Source: Rutstroemia sp. NJR-2017a BVV2
Taxonomy: Eukaryota; Ascomycota; Leotiomycetes; Helotiales; Rutstroemiaceae
Direction of reading: 5' to 3'
NCBI GenBank assembly: GCA_002946415.1
Contig: NJPS01000045.1
Location: 434,001-498,000 of the forward strand
Length of the DNA stretch: 64,000 nt
The position numbers and the translations under genes are program-made. Positions 25,844-37,187 of this stretch are shown here, piece after piece; position 1 is the first letter of the stretch, and the number at the start of each line of letters is the position of its first letter. The notes below the pieces were generated by a model. The model was not told the origin of the DNA. It was given only the letters and a program-made list of their open reading frames with translations, and did no database searches.

Positions 25844-28544
25844 TGCGGCCGCGCGAGTGCGAAAGTGGCTGGGTTCATTAATTTCATGCTAGCGTTATTC
25901 ACAAACCTCCCTATTGCTTGCGCAAGGCAGCTTCTTTCTGTCATAGATAGGTAGATGGATGGATATGAGTACTCACTGGCGCAGCACAGCGCTCATTAGC
26001 AAAAAACATACTTTCGTACGTAAGCAACTCACTCAGCCTTTGGCCCCCGCATCGCGTGGTTTGGTTTAACTTGAGAGGAGAGGTTTATTATTATCGCGTT
26101 GCCAAGCGTAAAGGTGCAGAATCCTGAGCGTTGATCGTCATCTTGCGACCCAGGTCGTTTCGCGGACCGCAGTGGCTGTATGTATGCGCGGGCGGCACTT
26201 CAATCTGTTCGTGCTGTGCCTGGGAGACGGAACAATTTATGTAAAAAAGGAGGTAGAGATAAGATGGGATGGATGGCATTTCTTTACGCGTATTGTGGCA
26301 GGCAGGCTGCAGTTTTATCATATCGCGACATCCTTCAGCTTCGCACTCGCACTCGCATTGAAATGATCTATCTCGGGATCCCCCTCGTACCATTGCATCG
26401 AATAAGGGTTCCTCGTTGCCGAAATGAAAATGCTTATTGGTGAGATGTTTGCGTCCTTTTGGTTGTGGTTTCATGAGGGCGAAATGAAAGGTGCAGACCC
26501 GGTTCGAAAACAGAAACGGTCGTCGTAACCACGAACACGCTTTCATGCCTCTGCTGCTCTCAGCCCACTTTGACGCCGGTGATACCTTGACTTGACTGAG
26601 TTGACTCTCGTAAACAGTACGGGAGTCAAGGTGAGGCGAATCCTTATCCCATCGTTGTTACATACCGTGCGCACCATGCCGGTAGGCTTCCTGTGTAATA
26701 ATAATATCGCAGCATCCTTCCCTCGTCTTATGTTATTCATTTCCCGATCCCGCCTGTGCTCGCATTCTCCCATACCGAGCCTCGAGCTTATGTAAGAGTG
26801 GGAAAAGCATGAAGTCCAGCACCGCCAATGAAATCATCAATCCACCCTCTGGGCCTGGCTCGGAATACCGGGCTTTGGTTGACACAGACAGGTCAAAGAC
26901 ATGGGTTAACATTTCGATGTGCTACGGTTTATGAGTGGCAGATCGCTTTCTGGCCAATCGTCGCGCTGCGGTCATTTAAGTTTCCCGGATGCCTTTCTGC
27001 CCTGCTCACCGAGAGAGCTTGCATAAAATGATAGACAGGAGTTGTGTAGATATACTTCTGTACCACAGTAAAAGTATCTGAGACCTTTGCTGGGCTGGGC
27101 TGGGACCGGGCTAGACATGTCAGTCGGTCGGTGATCATTGACCATGGGTGGGCTGTGATGGGATTTTGGAAGCTCATGGGTCTCTCACTAAAGGATCCTC
27201 TTTTTCCTTCTTTGTTGAACAGTCGAACAGTTAGGTACCTTAGGTAGGCAATTTCGCGTGTTGGCAGAAGAAACCCACCTATACTCAGTATCGTATTTCG
27301 TACATAGTAATGCATTCTCTCAGACAGAGTGTTTGATATCCTTCTTCGCCGCACAACTACAGTTGATTTGGTTATGATAGGTAGATGCGGACCTGCACTG
27401 TACCGTACCGCCGCATTTCCGGACACGTCGGACTCAGAGAGGTTATTAATCTTTTGACGTCGGTGGAAGACGGGTTTGGAAAAGTATGTTTATGTGTTTT
27501 AGAGATGACAAGGCCATTAGATGGGCTGGTTGGCAGATACTTTCTCATATGGCTGTTTTCGTCTGCTTATGTTACGGTAGCGGCAATGGCAACTGCAGCG
27601 GCAGCAATATAGATAGCTGATGGTTATGGCTTCATGCTCTGTAAAATGACCCCAACAAACAGTGACCGCAACAGCAACGGTAACACCGACGCCAACACCA
27701 GCATTAATCGGCGTCGATATGATTTCTAAGAAAGTGAAAAAGTCCCAATTTTATAATTTCACTAGCACATTCAGCACATCTGACTAGTACTTGCTTGTGC
27801 TTGTATCGTCGACATGCCAAGCCCTTCCCTTGCTCGCTCACTTAAAAGTAAACGCTCAAAGCCACACCCTCGACCCTCTTAAGTTGCGGCATCCCGGATC
27901 TGTTGGAAAGTGGAAAATGAAAAAGTAGGAAATTCCTCTTCCATCATTTTTGCCTACAAAGTACAACAACAGACGGACTAAGAAAGAAAGAGCGGTTTAG
28001 TTTGAAAGTAGTAAAAGTCCTAAAGCTTCCTAAAAAGCCCTTTAGCTCTTTCTTTCTAACATCCGCCTTTTCCATTCCACTTCCTTCACCTAACTATTAT
28101 TGTCATCATCATCCTTTTTCCCTTCCGCCAAAAACCTACTACTTCCCGACTCTAATTCCTCCTACCAACCTTACTCAACCACACTTTACTCTCCCGTCGT
28201 CTCTACTCTCTCACCTCACCCAACTCCATTTGTTTTTATGATCTCATAACACAACAACAATTAAAAACAATCACACGGAAACAAACAAAATTATCGACCC
28301 TCATGAGACGATCATAGATTTCGACAGTTCATACAAATCTAGCATCTTTCCTCCAAACCCGCCATCTTCCTCCTTTGTCTTGCGCCTCCCGATCCGTTAA
28401 CTCCGTTTGAAACCCTCCCAACCTCACTCTGCGAATCGTACCCAACACCAGGTCACAGCGACAGATTTAACGTTCGAATAACAAACTCCCAAGTTTTCCT
28501 GCTATTCCGAACTCTGCGACACCCTATCCTCCCTCATATCCACG

Positions 28545-29985
28545 ATGGCAGAATCAAATTACTACTCGGTGGGCTCACCAACTTTCACCAAGGCAAAGAT
28601 CCCGTTCTCATGGCCTTCGATACCAAATCCCATTCCGCGAAGATATCGACGAAGACTGCGGTCGAAGTTCCGCTCCAGTATCTCTCCTGCGTCATCGTTA
28701 GCTTCAATCGAGACTTCGTTCGACCCGCGCGACACACTAAGAGCTTTGAGGGCACACAGATGGTCGGCGTATGATGGACAATATTTAATTTTGATCATTC
28801 TTTGGGTATTCTCATTATCGATCAGTCAGGCTCCGGGGCCTCTGGTGAAGACTGGTGCGGCGTCTTTATTGATGCTTGCGCTCTTGATGCCTATCACAAG
28901 GCAGTTCTTCCTCCCCTGTTTACCAATCTTTACGTGGTTACTTTTCTTCTTCAATGCTCGGTATGTTTTTGGAACTTCTCATAAAATCACGTCATCTTGC
29001 TCAGGCGATTCCTCTGCGGTATCCTCCTATACCGCAGATGAGAAATGGCAACCAGCGGTATTTTTCTAACTTTCCATATAGCTTTATTCCAGCCGAGTAT
29101 CGACCTCACATCTGGGTCAAGGTTTTACCTGCCCTAGAAAATATCTTTTACGGAGCAAACTTGAGCAACATTCTCTCAGCACACAAGCACGTGGTTCTCG
29201 ATGTATTAGCCTGGTTACCTTACGGCATATTGCACTTTGGAGGACCCTTCGTATGGGCTGCGCTCATGTTCCTTTTCGGCCCACCCGGAACTGTCCCAGT
29301 ATTCGCACGAACATTCGGTTACTTGAATATCTGTGGTGTCGCCATTCAACTCATCTTCCCATGTTCGCCCCCATGGTACGAGAACATGTACGGACTCGCC
29401 CCGGCAAACTACGCTATGGAAGGGTCACCTGCAGGACTTGCCCGTATTGATTTGCTCTTCGGCCTCGATATGTATACCACGAACTTTACCGCTTCACCTC
29501 TCGTTTTCGGCGCCTTCCCATCGCTGCATTCTGGTAATGCGGTTCTCGAGGCACTTTTCATGAGCCATTGCTTCCCAAAACTACGACCTCTCGTGATCGC
29601 ATACGCTATGTGGATGTGGTGGGCAACAATGTATCTGTCTCACCATTACGCCGTGGATCTTGTGGCTGGTGCTTTCCTTGCCGCGATTGCTTTCTATATC
29701 TCCAAAACCAACTTCCTGCCGAGAATTCAGGACGATAAGACTTTCCGCTGGGATTACGATTACGTCGAGAGAGGTGACGCCCAAACCGGAATCCACGAAT
29801 ACGACCTCGCAGTCCTTGATCACGAGTTCCGCCACAACAGCAGTGACGAGTGGACGATCGGATCTTCGTCGTCGATTTCTTCTGGAGCCAGAAGTCCCGT
29901 GGATGAGAGCCAATCCGCGTGGGAGGGCGACACCTTGGCATCTCAAGCTTCAGACAGTGAGCTTAGCGAGGTCATTGTACGATAA
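28545..29985 (+). CDS. AUR1: Inositol phosphorylceramide synthase Aur1
   Basis: Exons 28545..28960 and 29082..29985 encode 439 residues. Aur1 transfers phosphoinositol from phosphatidylinositol to ceramide in the Golgi; it is essential in fungi and is the aureobasidin A target. The sequence has several hydrophobic segments (about residues 80-100, 105-137, 180-205, 210-232, 307-345). Lipid-phosphatase-superfamily motifs are FGAFPSLHSGN with His288 and YLSHHYAVDLVAG with His327 and Asp331. The 121-bp intron joins FNAR to FIPAEYRP in phase 2, which matches the family. The C-terminus is a hydrophilic Ser/Asp/Glu-rich tail of about 90 residues. Confidence 0.95.
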
Positions 29986-31584
29986 CTTCGTGTTTGCAAC
30001 AGCACTGCAATCCGACAGTAGCAATATCACTCGACTTTTTTTTCATTGTCGAGAGTTATTCTCATCATGATTTTACGGCATTATCATGTTACGGCGTTAG
30101 CATATGAGCGACTTCTACCCTTTTTAATTCATCATGGATCCAACATTATTCGGATCCTTAGACGAAAAACTCAACTTGTACATATACCACTTTTTTAAAC
30201 AACATTCGGGGCCATTCAATTCGAAGACTTGGATACAAGGAGTCTCCTACAGTATATACTAATGATAATACTGCCCCGAATTCGTTTCGTCTACTGGTGG
30301 TCGATCTGCAGCACCGTTTCGACATCACAACGGAGCGAATTCTCGGCGTTACCCTTTTTCGATTCTACTACTTCAATTCTTTTTATTGTCCATATTTCAT
30401 ATGGACATGGGCACTTTTTTATCAAACTCTTTTATTCGCCTACCTTTTTTTGTGTGAATAGAAAGTTGTCTTTCAAAACCATCGTTAGAGTTACCGCCGC
30501 TTTTTTCTTTCCTACTCCTCAGACAAATTATAGAAGGGAAGGAAGGGTTTTGTGCTGGGCTCGCTGTTTGTATATTCTATTCTTGAGACGAAACGCTTTT
30601 ATGAGAATGGGTTCTTGTTTTTTCTTCTTTGGAAGTCTTCCGCTGAATATAGAGGGGTTTATCGCAAGCTTCATGGTTGGGTGGGTGGATGGGTGGTTTT
30701 AATGTCATGGATGGGGCGATCGGTGGGAAGGGAAAAGGAAAGGAAAGGATGGGATTCAGAATGAGAAATTTGGGAGGGGAAAGTGCCGTTTCTGATGGGA
30801 TGGAGATGGGGATAGGGGATGATTGAAGAAGAGATTGTCGTTTGGATTTTTGGGACGGCAAACTTCTTTGATTGAGCTTGTGTTGGGGAAGTGGGGGGAG
30901 CAAGCGGACTCTTGGGTGATGATGAGAAGAGGGGGAAGGGGAGGGGAGAGATACGTGATTGGAGGAGTGATAACGAGGGTCGGGAGTAGTCGACTGTGGT
31001 TGATACATAATGAAATGGAAATGAATTGAAATGACTCCTATATCGTTGAGAATAGCACTCGATCGATATAAATAAACTACACGGTGCTTATCCAGTGATT
31101 CGCCCAACTGTGAATACTGCACCAGCTTCAAACAATGACAACTCAACATGAATATTTCAAAGGCTGGCTCACAAACAGAGGGTATAGAAGTATTTATACA
31201 CCTCTTAATCATCTATTTACTATCGTTTTTTACTGCCTACAGGTCCAATGTGGCTCTCCGACCCGTCGAGATTAGTTATGTCTCGGTGTATAGTAGGAAC
31301 CCCTGTTCGACTATCAAGGATGTAGGCATAAGGACCAGAATGGAAAAACCGAGGGGGTATGGAAAAGCTATCAGTGACATATTGAACTTTCAGAATAATG
31401 TAAACTAAAATTAATTTGGTATAAGTTATCAAACAAAACAACCTCTCACTGGCAAAGCAAGCGCCTGTCCGTCCAATTGACCTTTTTCATTCCTCCATCT
31501 CAGGACACGATCGAGTCACTGGCAACAATATTTGATTTGAAATAGATCTAAAGTCTTGAGTTGAATTGAGTATGACAGTTGCAA
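29986..31584. other. Intergenic: convergent 3' flanks of AUR1 and a hypothetical gene
   Basis: T-rich 3' flank of AUR1 up to about 30660, then GGAT/GGGA-rich sequence (about 30680-30960). The minus-strand frame 30577-31212 is Pro/Ser-rich because of this composition, and I do not call it. No RNA gene was recognised. Confidence 0.45.
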
Positions 31585-32277
31585 TCATCCAGTCCAATAC
31601 CCCTCAGAACCACATTCACACCACATGCTACCCGTGTCGGAATATGTTGTCAAGTAACTATCGTGGGCGTGTGCGCTCGCGGTCTGGTCTGTGCTGGGGA
31701 GAGGGAGAGGGAGAGGGAGAGGGAGAGGGAGAGTGGGAGTGTGTGGTGCGGCGGCAGGAACGTAGATGGAGGAGATCCCGTGCCAGGGCTGGGTGCTGCT
31801 GGGGGTGGTGTACCAGCGTTCCATGGGAGAAGCATAGTTTGCGAAGATGGTGGGACTTGCGTTGGTGGGGGGTTGGGGGTGTGGTTGAGTGTTGGTATTG
31901 GTGTTGATGGTGGTGGTTTGTTGCCATGGTCGATCGATGGACTGGTATTCTCCTGGGTGTTGGGGCGAGGGTTGGTGCTGGGTTGAGGGTTGGTGTTGGT
32001 GTTGGCTTGGTGCTTGAGAAGTGCTAGATGAGTGATCGTTGTGGAAACTATGCATGTTAGAGCTATGTATGTTGGAGTTATGCGGAAGCGAAGTATCGTT
32101 GCCAATGGTGTCTATATGACTCTTGCCGTCGGTTGTTTCCGGTCTTGTATGTTTCGTCTCTTCCTTGCGGCTGCTTCGAGATGCGAGATGGTTTCGTTTG
32201 GGGCCCATGATAGGTTCTTGAAAGGGATCTTGGCTGGTTTTGGGATTGAAGAAGGAGGCTTGTCTGAGTAGTGGCAT
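31585..32277 (-). CDS. Hypothetical Gln/His/Pro-rich low-complexity protein
   Basis: A single frame of 230 residues. Residues 1-60 are basic with Ser/Arg clusters, residues 85-140 are Gln/His/Asn/Pro-rich, and a Leu-Pro repeat at about 183-194 is encoded by the GAGGGA hexamer array on the other strand. Short ordered-looking pieces frame it (FANYASPMERWYTTP, WHGISSIYVPA, GSMWCECGSEGYW). Codon use is even and C-ending, as in real fungal genes, but two other frames are also open over the repeat, so the frame could be accidental. The function is unknown. It is divergent from the Clr5/ankyrin gene and could share the composite CCAAT elements. Confidence 0.42.
   Translation of the reverse strand: MPLLRQASFFNPKTSQDPFQEPIMGPKRNHLASRSSRKEETKHTRPETTDGKSHIDTIGNDTSLPHNSNIHSSNMHSFHNDHSSSTSQAPSQHQHQPSTQHQPSPQHPGEYQSIDRPWQQTTTINTNTNTQPHPQPPTNASPTIFANYASPMERWYTTPSSTQPWHGISSIYVPAAAPHTPTLPLPLPLPLPLPSTDQTASAHAHDSYLTTYSDTGSMWCECGSEGYWTG
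31701..31730 (+). repeat. GAGGGA hexamer array, five perfect copies
   Basis: Five exact GAGGGA units with partial units on both sides. Read on the minus strand they give alternating Leu-Pro in the hypothetical protein. Confidence 0.9.
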
Positions 32278-32828
32278 AAGAGGAACTCTGCTGAGTTCCG
32301 TAAGAAGGGAAGTAGGTTCTCGAATACGAATTGAAGGTTGAGTTTGAGCTGAACAAGAAGCAGAAAAGGACGAGAAATCGATGCACTTTATAATGCTTTC
32401 TATGGCCTTGCTCGGGTGTCTTGGGTCTCTCCCAAGATTATTTTTGCGAACTTATTGAGTCATTTTCGTATTGCTCCTACACGGCGGCTTTCAGTCGAAC
32501 CCCGCGGGGTAAGCCGTACCTTTTGAAGTGTCGGTTTTGGTCCTGACGAGTAGAAGACTCTAAATCCAGCCATGATGTGGAAATAACCACTGTACCATTG
32601 GCTGCGCACAAGAACCGTCATGTTGAAAGTTGGTAGACTAGTGCCTTTCATTTGCCGTTAAAAGTCATGCCGGATACGGGCGCCGCTATGGGAATGATTT
32701 TTGAATTGGCTGGATGCGCTGTAACAATCAATAAACCATGAGATCAGCTCCTCACCGATAGCTCATGGTATCTCACATAGATGACTCCTGCAATCCATTA
32801 TGGGCAGAGCTGTTTGAGATATCAGAAC

Positions 32829-32853
32829 TTTGGCGGTTTTCTGATCGACCAAT
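32829..32853 (+). promoter_or_regulatory. Composite TGGCGGTTTT-N8-CCAAT element (forward copy)
   Basis: TGGCGGTTTT at 32831-32840 and CCAAT at 32849-32853 are separated by 8 bases. The same pair occurs three more times in the opposite orientation at 33027-33263. CCAAT is the known site of the fungal Hap/CBC complex; I know no factor for the first half. Confidence 0.5.
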
Positions 32854-33026
32854 GCAGGTAAAGCAGATCCCAAGCTGCGCAGCCCAGATCATCTGCCATT
32901 AGCTAAAACCATAAATCTTCGTTTTCAAGCCCCTGTCTAAGCCATCCGTCTGATGCAGAAAAAATCAAGTCCGTGAGACACGGTCACCTCCATGCAAGGA
33001 AGATCCCAAAAGTACGAAACTATCCG

Positions 33027-33263
33027 ATTGGCAGAATTCGAAAACCGCCATGCAGGCGTCATGTCGGATTGGCGTGCCTCGGCTCTGATGCACCGTGATG
33101 GTGTTGACGAATCGCGGTTAACAGCAGAAAGTCGTCTTATTGGATAATTTGAGAACCGCCAGCATACACGCAGCCTCCAGAAAGTCTGTGTAACATTGGT
33201 GTAGCATTGGCTGTTTAGGCGGATATTGGGATGGATTGTTATTGGTCGAGGAGAAAACCGCCA
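33027..33263 (-). promoter_or_regulatory. Array of three composite CCAAT elements and seven CCAAT boxes
   Basis: On the minus strand three pairs are seen: 33027-33050 (spacer 9), 33139-33161 (spacer 8, with one C in the T run) and 33241-33263 (spacer 8). They recur every 102-112 bp. Additional reverse CCAAT boxes lie at 33068, 33195, 33206 and 33225. The array ends about 270 bp before the Clr5/ankyrin start. Confidence 0.5.
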
Positions 33264-33532
33264 AAGCCTTGCAAATTGCTGTCTGACCACCTCTGCAGCC
33301 GGGCGTCGACAAGCCCCAAGTTGAGCAAGATGGCGTTTGATGTTTTTGTGTATTAAGTTGGCCATATCCCCTCCTCATTGAAACCCGTCAACAGCGCAAA
33401 CATACTTTCACACACACTTTATTCTGGGTGTCAAAAATATCGCGAAGACTCCTCGACGGTCGACCCGTGCCAACCGTTCCCCATCCACCCACATCTAAAC
33501 AATTCTCAGCCTTATTATCTCCAGCCAGCAGG

Positions 33533-36500
33533 ATGAGACCACAATGGGAGCCTCACAAGGAGAAGATCAGAGAACTCTATTTGGACCAAGGATTGGCCTT
33601 GGCTGAAGTCATGTCCGTGATGAGACATGAAGGCTTGACTGCAAGGTAAGATACGATTTCGTCTCACAAAGCCAGCCGGCTTCGGATTGTGAAAGGGTCT
33701 AATCCATCTCTAGTAAGCGCAGCTATGAAAGGCAATTGAAAAGGTGGAAGTTTGAGAAGAATTGGAAATATGATGCTTTGAGGATAGTGAAAGCCAGGTA
33801 TACCAGTCTACTTCAGCAGAGAGTGATATTCGATGTTCGTTTTAATGGGAACTGTCTGGATGAACTGGTATGGAAGAAGTTTGATGATTATCGTGTTCCT
33901 CTCTCGGACAAGTATAGACGTACGTTTATTCTTTCCCAAACATTATATGCCTCGACTGACGGTACCAACTAGTTGAAAGATCACGTCTCCCCGAGAAGTG
34001 GACAATCACTCCACGCATCCCCGCTTTCTATTTGAGCTCAGTCACAACCACACAGCTGCCTTTCGAGTGTTTTCAAACCCAGTTCGATCAATTTGGTATG
34101 TGAAACGATCTTCTTCACTTATATATTAATATTCTAACATACCTCAGTAAACGCTAGTGGATTTATCGATATGCCTTTGCAAATGCGCGCGCTAGTTATA
34201 CCCGCCTTGCGTCGTGAAGCCTCTGCTTTACTTGGCGAACACCATTCAAATCTCATCAGAGACATCTTTCACAATCTTTGCGCTGTTATGCCGATAACAG
34301 AAGAAGACGAAATTTGCAGTCTTATCGGACAAATTATAGGATGGGATTCTAGCAGTGCTACTACGCAGTTCCTCAAGCTCGCGATATACTTTTTGTCGAA
34401 TAAGTTATTTGATAAAGATACAGACATATACTGGAATATCAATGATGAGCTGTTGCGTTGGTTCAAAATAGGGAACCACCATCGGCTCTTGAGGGGTATA
34501 CTCTCCTCTAGGACACCTACCATCGACGCCCTAGCAGAAGGCTTATTTGCTAGCGCTGTTAAAGCCGAAGATCTAGCTTTCTCGAGAATATTCCTTGAGT
34601 CGGGATTAAACCCTGATATCGAAATTGGTCACTGTGAAAAACATGGGGATAAACACTCCATTGAAATATACCACTCGTATGGAACGCCTTTGAACTTGGC
34701 GATTCAAAGAAGTAACATTGGTTTAATTCAGTTGCTTTTCGAGTTCCATGCAAACGCAGATCGAGCTTCAGGGTACGCACTTGTGTGGGCTATTGAAGCT
34801 GGAAATGTTGAAATTACAAGAATTCTTATTTCCGAGGGAGCTTTTGTAAATGCAGTCCCGGTATCCGGTCCAACAGCACTTCAAGCTGCTTTGAAAAGAG
34901 GTAACGTAGAAATAGTCAGGCTGCTGTTGGATACCAGGGCTGATGTTAACCTTTCTGGCAATGGTGAATACCGGTATATTGGATCCCCGTTATCTTGCGC
35001 TATTATCAGCGGAGTGCAAACTCTCGTCGACATGCTCCTTGATCGGGGTGCTAAGCTCGATCCTCGAGACGCAAGGTACATTGGTACGTCGTTACAGCTA
35101 GCCATTCGGTCCAAAAACGAAATGGAGATCGGACGCCTGCTGCAATTGAAAACGGATGTGAATGTGCCCGCTAGTGAACGTGATGGGAGAACAGCGCTTC
35201 AAGGCGCTGCTGAAAATGGAGACTTGGAACTCTGCCACGTGTTGATCCAGGCTGGCGCAGACGTTAATGCCGCTCCTGCTCCACGTTTCCCTTATGAAAG
35301 GTTAACAAAAGGAGTGACAGCATTGGTTGCAGCGGTGAACTCAAGGAACCACCAGGTTGTTGAACTCCTGGTAGAATCTGGAGCGGATATCAATGCAATC
35401 ATTTTCGCTGGGAATCCTGATACTGGTTGCACAGCACTCGCATCCGCAACTCATCTTGATGATGTTGAAATGGTGCAGTACCTCGTTCACAGCGGGGCAG
35501 ACCCAAGGCATGATGATTCAATCCTCTACGCTGTGGGTGAACGAAGGACGGAGTTGGTTAAGATTCTTCTAGGAGCTGGCGCAGATATCAATTGCCACAC
35601 AAAAAGGGGTAATCATGATCTGTTATATAAAGCAGTCGGAGTTGAAGATTTGGACTTTATTCGGCTTCTACTTAACTACGGAGCCCGCCCACGTCCGCAA
35701 TGTCTGCAGAAGGCAGCCGAACAGGGAAACCTCCCCATCATTCAGCTCCTGATTAACGCCGGTGCAAATATCAATACCTATCAGCCTACAATTCTTTCGA
35801 AGAATGCTTTGCAAGCTGCCGCCTCAATGGGAAACATGGATATGGTAAAATATCTGCTTGACCAAGATGCAGATGTGAACTGGCCGGCAGGGGATACGTA
35901 CGGATTGACAGCATTGCAAGCTGCGGTGACATCTGGATGTGTGGAACTCGTCCAATTCTTGATCACTCGAGGAGCAGATGTGAATGCTCCAGCGGCAAAT
36001 GAAGGGGGAATTACTGCTCTCCAAGGAGCCGTGCGAAGGAATAACAAGCCACTTGTGGACTTGCTTTTGGAGGCTGGTGCAAACGCTAACGATGAACCAG
36101 CCAATGAAGGAGGACTCAGTTCACTACAGCAAGCAGCAAGAAATGGGGAAGATGATCTGATTGAGACCCTGCTGAGTCATAAGGCCAGTATAAATGGACC
36201 TGTAGCGCTTAAAGATGGTCGGACTGCGCTTCAAGCAGCAGCGAAGAATGGGCACTTCACAACAGTGCGCCTTTTGCTTGAAAAGGGCGCGCATGTCAAC
36301 GCACCCGGGTCGCCCAGTGCAATTTCTGGCACCGCACTTCAACTTGCTGCGCAGGAGGGCTATGTACGCATAGCAAAAGCTCTAATTGATGCAGGAGCCA
36401 ATATAGATGCTCGTCGAGTAAAAGAGGACGGTTACGGGGGTACTGCACTCGAGTTTGCTGCAAAGTATGGCCGTATAGACATGTTGAAGTTGCTTCTAAA

Positions 36501-36684
36501 CTCGGGGGCAGATATAACAACTGGTGCTGGACGCCGTCAGCTGAGGAATGCGCTGAGAGAAGCGACAAAACATGGTCATGACGCAGCCGCAAAGTTTCTT
36601 GAATGTCATCAGATTTCAAAAGAGGATATGGGGGTTGCTGATGATCCGGTTGAGGCTGGTGTTTTTCAAATCATGGAAGAATGA
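33533..36684 (+). CDS. Clr5-domain protein with ankyrin-repeat array
   Basis: Exons 33533..33645, 33714..33919, 33973..34095 and 34148..36684 encode 992 residues. All splices are GT-AG and phase-consistent. Residues about 1-55 match the fungal Clr5 domain: a Trp followed by KEKIRELYLDQGLALAEVMSVMRHEGLTA, then SKRSYERQLKRWKFEKNWKY, a helix-turn-helix-like DNA-binding fold. Residues about 165-330 are helical and undefined. Ankyrin units follow almost continuously to about residue 975 (for example TALQAAVTSGCVELVQFLITRGADVNAPA). In filamentous fungi Clr5/ankyrin genes form large variable families of unknown role. The gene is convergent with the NLR-like gene, with 503 bp between stops. Start 33533 is the first ATG of the frame and begins exactly at the domain. 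Confidence 0.85.
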
Positions 36685-37187
36685 TTTCTCATCTAGCTGT
36701 TATTTAATACACAAGTTTTCGCGATAACGGAAATAGCCCTAAATGTAGTTGATTTGGAGTTTTGAATGGAAGCATACATATTGTTGTGAATATCTTCAAA
36801 TCCCCATTTAGGCTTATTTGGACTCGAAGGTTTAAGCGAGAAAGCTAAGGGGTGGTGGAGTGGTGCAGCGGGCATTCATAAGGAGATTTTCCTTGGGAGC
36901 CAACGATCTCAGCATCATTCAGTATGAATGCACGTGAAACGCTGAACCTGGGCCAGACCGGGCAACATTATGTATGGTCTAAGGCAAATTGCTTGCTAGG
37001 GTCTAATTGAAAAAACACTTTTCATTGACTGACTCAATCTGAAGATCGATAGTTCTACCCTAAGGTGGTAAGAATATCTCGACATATCACCACTCGAATA
37101 CTTTTGCAGCACCAATTCAAACATTTTGACTTGGTATTTACTTCGATGAGATAAGTTAGATACCCGAGAATCAGTAGCCAACCTTCT
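36685..37187. other. Convergent 3' spacer between the two ankyrin genes
   Basis: 503 bp between the stop of the Clr5/ankyrin gene and the stop of the NLR-like gene. AT-rich, no gene recognised. Confidence 0.5.

Larger units (their letters stand above)
22456..28544. other. Gene-poor 6.1 kb stretch upstream of AUR1
   Basis: No confident gene, the largest such gap in the window. It contains the SKI3 3' flank, a weak 80-codon minus-strand frame (22794-23036), A-rich sequence at about 24025-24062, GGAT/GGTA microsatellites at about 24090-24110 and 24370-24560, six heptamer repeats at 25802-25843 and GGGCT repeats at about 27095-27115. Pyrimidine-rich, leader-like sequence runs from about 28040 to the AUR1 start. 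All open frames of 60-151 codons here lack recognisable features. Confidence 0.5.
32278..33532. other. Divergent intergenic region upstream of the Clr5/ankyrin gene, rich in CCAAT boxes
   Basis: 1.25 kb with no gene seen. Its main feature is a set of four composite TGGCGGTTYT...CCAAT elements (one forward, three reverse) and seven reverse CCAAT boxes within 219 bp. In-frame codons upstream of 33533 reach back to a GTG at 33428 but contain no ATG. Confidence 0.55.

Noticed and set aside
26091..26546. 151-codon minus-strand open frame in the gene-poor stretch
   Set aside because: No domain, no plausible splice partners and irregular composition.
30577..31212. 211-codon minus-strand open frame
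   Set aside because: Pro/Ser/His-rich sequence produced by GGAT/GGGA-rich DNA, with no ordered segment; it lies in the AUR1 3' region.
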